From Anaerolineae bacterium (lineage in GTDB: Bacteria > Chloroflexota > Anaerolineae > Aggregatilineales > UBA2796), in NCBI GenBank assembly GCA_020851855.1, contig JADZBY010000283.1, positions 1 to 6,691 of the forward strand: a stretch of 6,691 bases of DNA, written 5' to 3'. The translations under genes were made by a program, and so were the position numbers. Positions 6,615 to 6,691 of the stretch are shown here, piece after piece (within the stretch, counting starts at the first letter, position 1; every line of letters begins with the position of its first letter). The notes below the pieces were generated by a model. It was not told where the DNA came from, searched no databases, and worked only from the letters and a program-made list of their open reading frames with translations.

Positions 6615-6691
6615 ATGGCCTACACGTACTATCCGCAACAAACCCTGGTCCTGGGCATGGCGACCCTCATCCGCGAGCGCCGCTTGCCGCC
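6615..6691 (+). CDS. Start of a further operon gene, truncated by window end
   Basis: ATG at 6615 opens a frame that runs without a stop to the window end: 25 complete codons beginning MAYTYYPQQTLVLGMATLIR and continuing ERRLP. AGGG at 6602-6605 lies 9 bases upstream, a good ribosome binding site. It begins 26 bases after the MutL-like stop, so it is probably in the same operon. Too little is present to assign a family. From memory, Chloroflexota MutL-like genes are often followed by a protein whose N-terminus reads like 'xxRRLPxPGEVLVxxG', which would suit a barrel-sandwich (biotinyl/lipoyl-like) domain. The visible ERRLP fits that only weakly. Confidence 0.6.
   Translation, partial: MAYTYYPQQTLVLGMATLIRERRLP

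Overview
This GC-rich window holds five genes, all on the + strand and tightly packed. Start codons are ATG, TTG and GTG, and intergenic gaps are 26 bases or less or overlapping. This looks like one operon cut at both ends. The closest overall match I recognise is Chloroflexota, probably an Anaerolineae-type lineage: a glutamate-mutase-L-like ASKHA protein sits beside polytopic membrane proteins and a very long protein studded with 'PDWL/DWM'-type tryptophan motifs. That lineage call rests on remembered family style, not on a search.

Layout: (1) the 3' end of a small membrane protein (1-330); (2) a 1247-residue protein (343-4086) with about 800 residues of acidic, Pro/Ala-rich, lysine-poor, Trp-motif sequence, then an Arg-rich patch, a transmembrane helix, an extracytoplasmic alpha/beta-looking domain of about 255 residues, a second transmembrane helix and a basic tail; (3) a 217-residue protein with about six membrane segments, starting at TTG and overlapping the previous stop (4083-4736); (4) a 609-residue MutL-like (glutamate mutase L, not mismatch repair) ASKHA-fold protein starting at GTG (4759-6588); (5) the first 25 codons of a further gene (6615-6691). 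No stretch of 300 bases lacks a gene. I saw no tRNA, rRNA, CRISPR array, insertion sequence, promoter or terminator.

No glutamate mutase subunit (MutS or MutE) is present, so the MutL-like protein is not in its textbook context. The arrangement suggests an uncharacterised membrane-associated machine: a cytoplasmic ATPase-like subunit, two polytopic membrane proteins, and a large protein whose disordered cytoplasmic arm could recruit partners and whose outer domain could sense or bind something. That assembly is inference. Two small junction features also stand out: a nine-codon mini-ORF that bridges the stop of gene 3 and the start of gene 4 with 4-base overlaps at each end, and a four-run G tract (AGGGATA-type repeats) spanning the stop of gene 4 and the ribosome binding site of gene 5.
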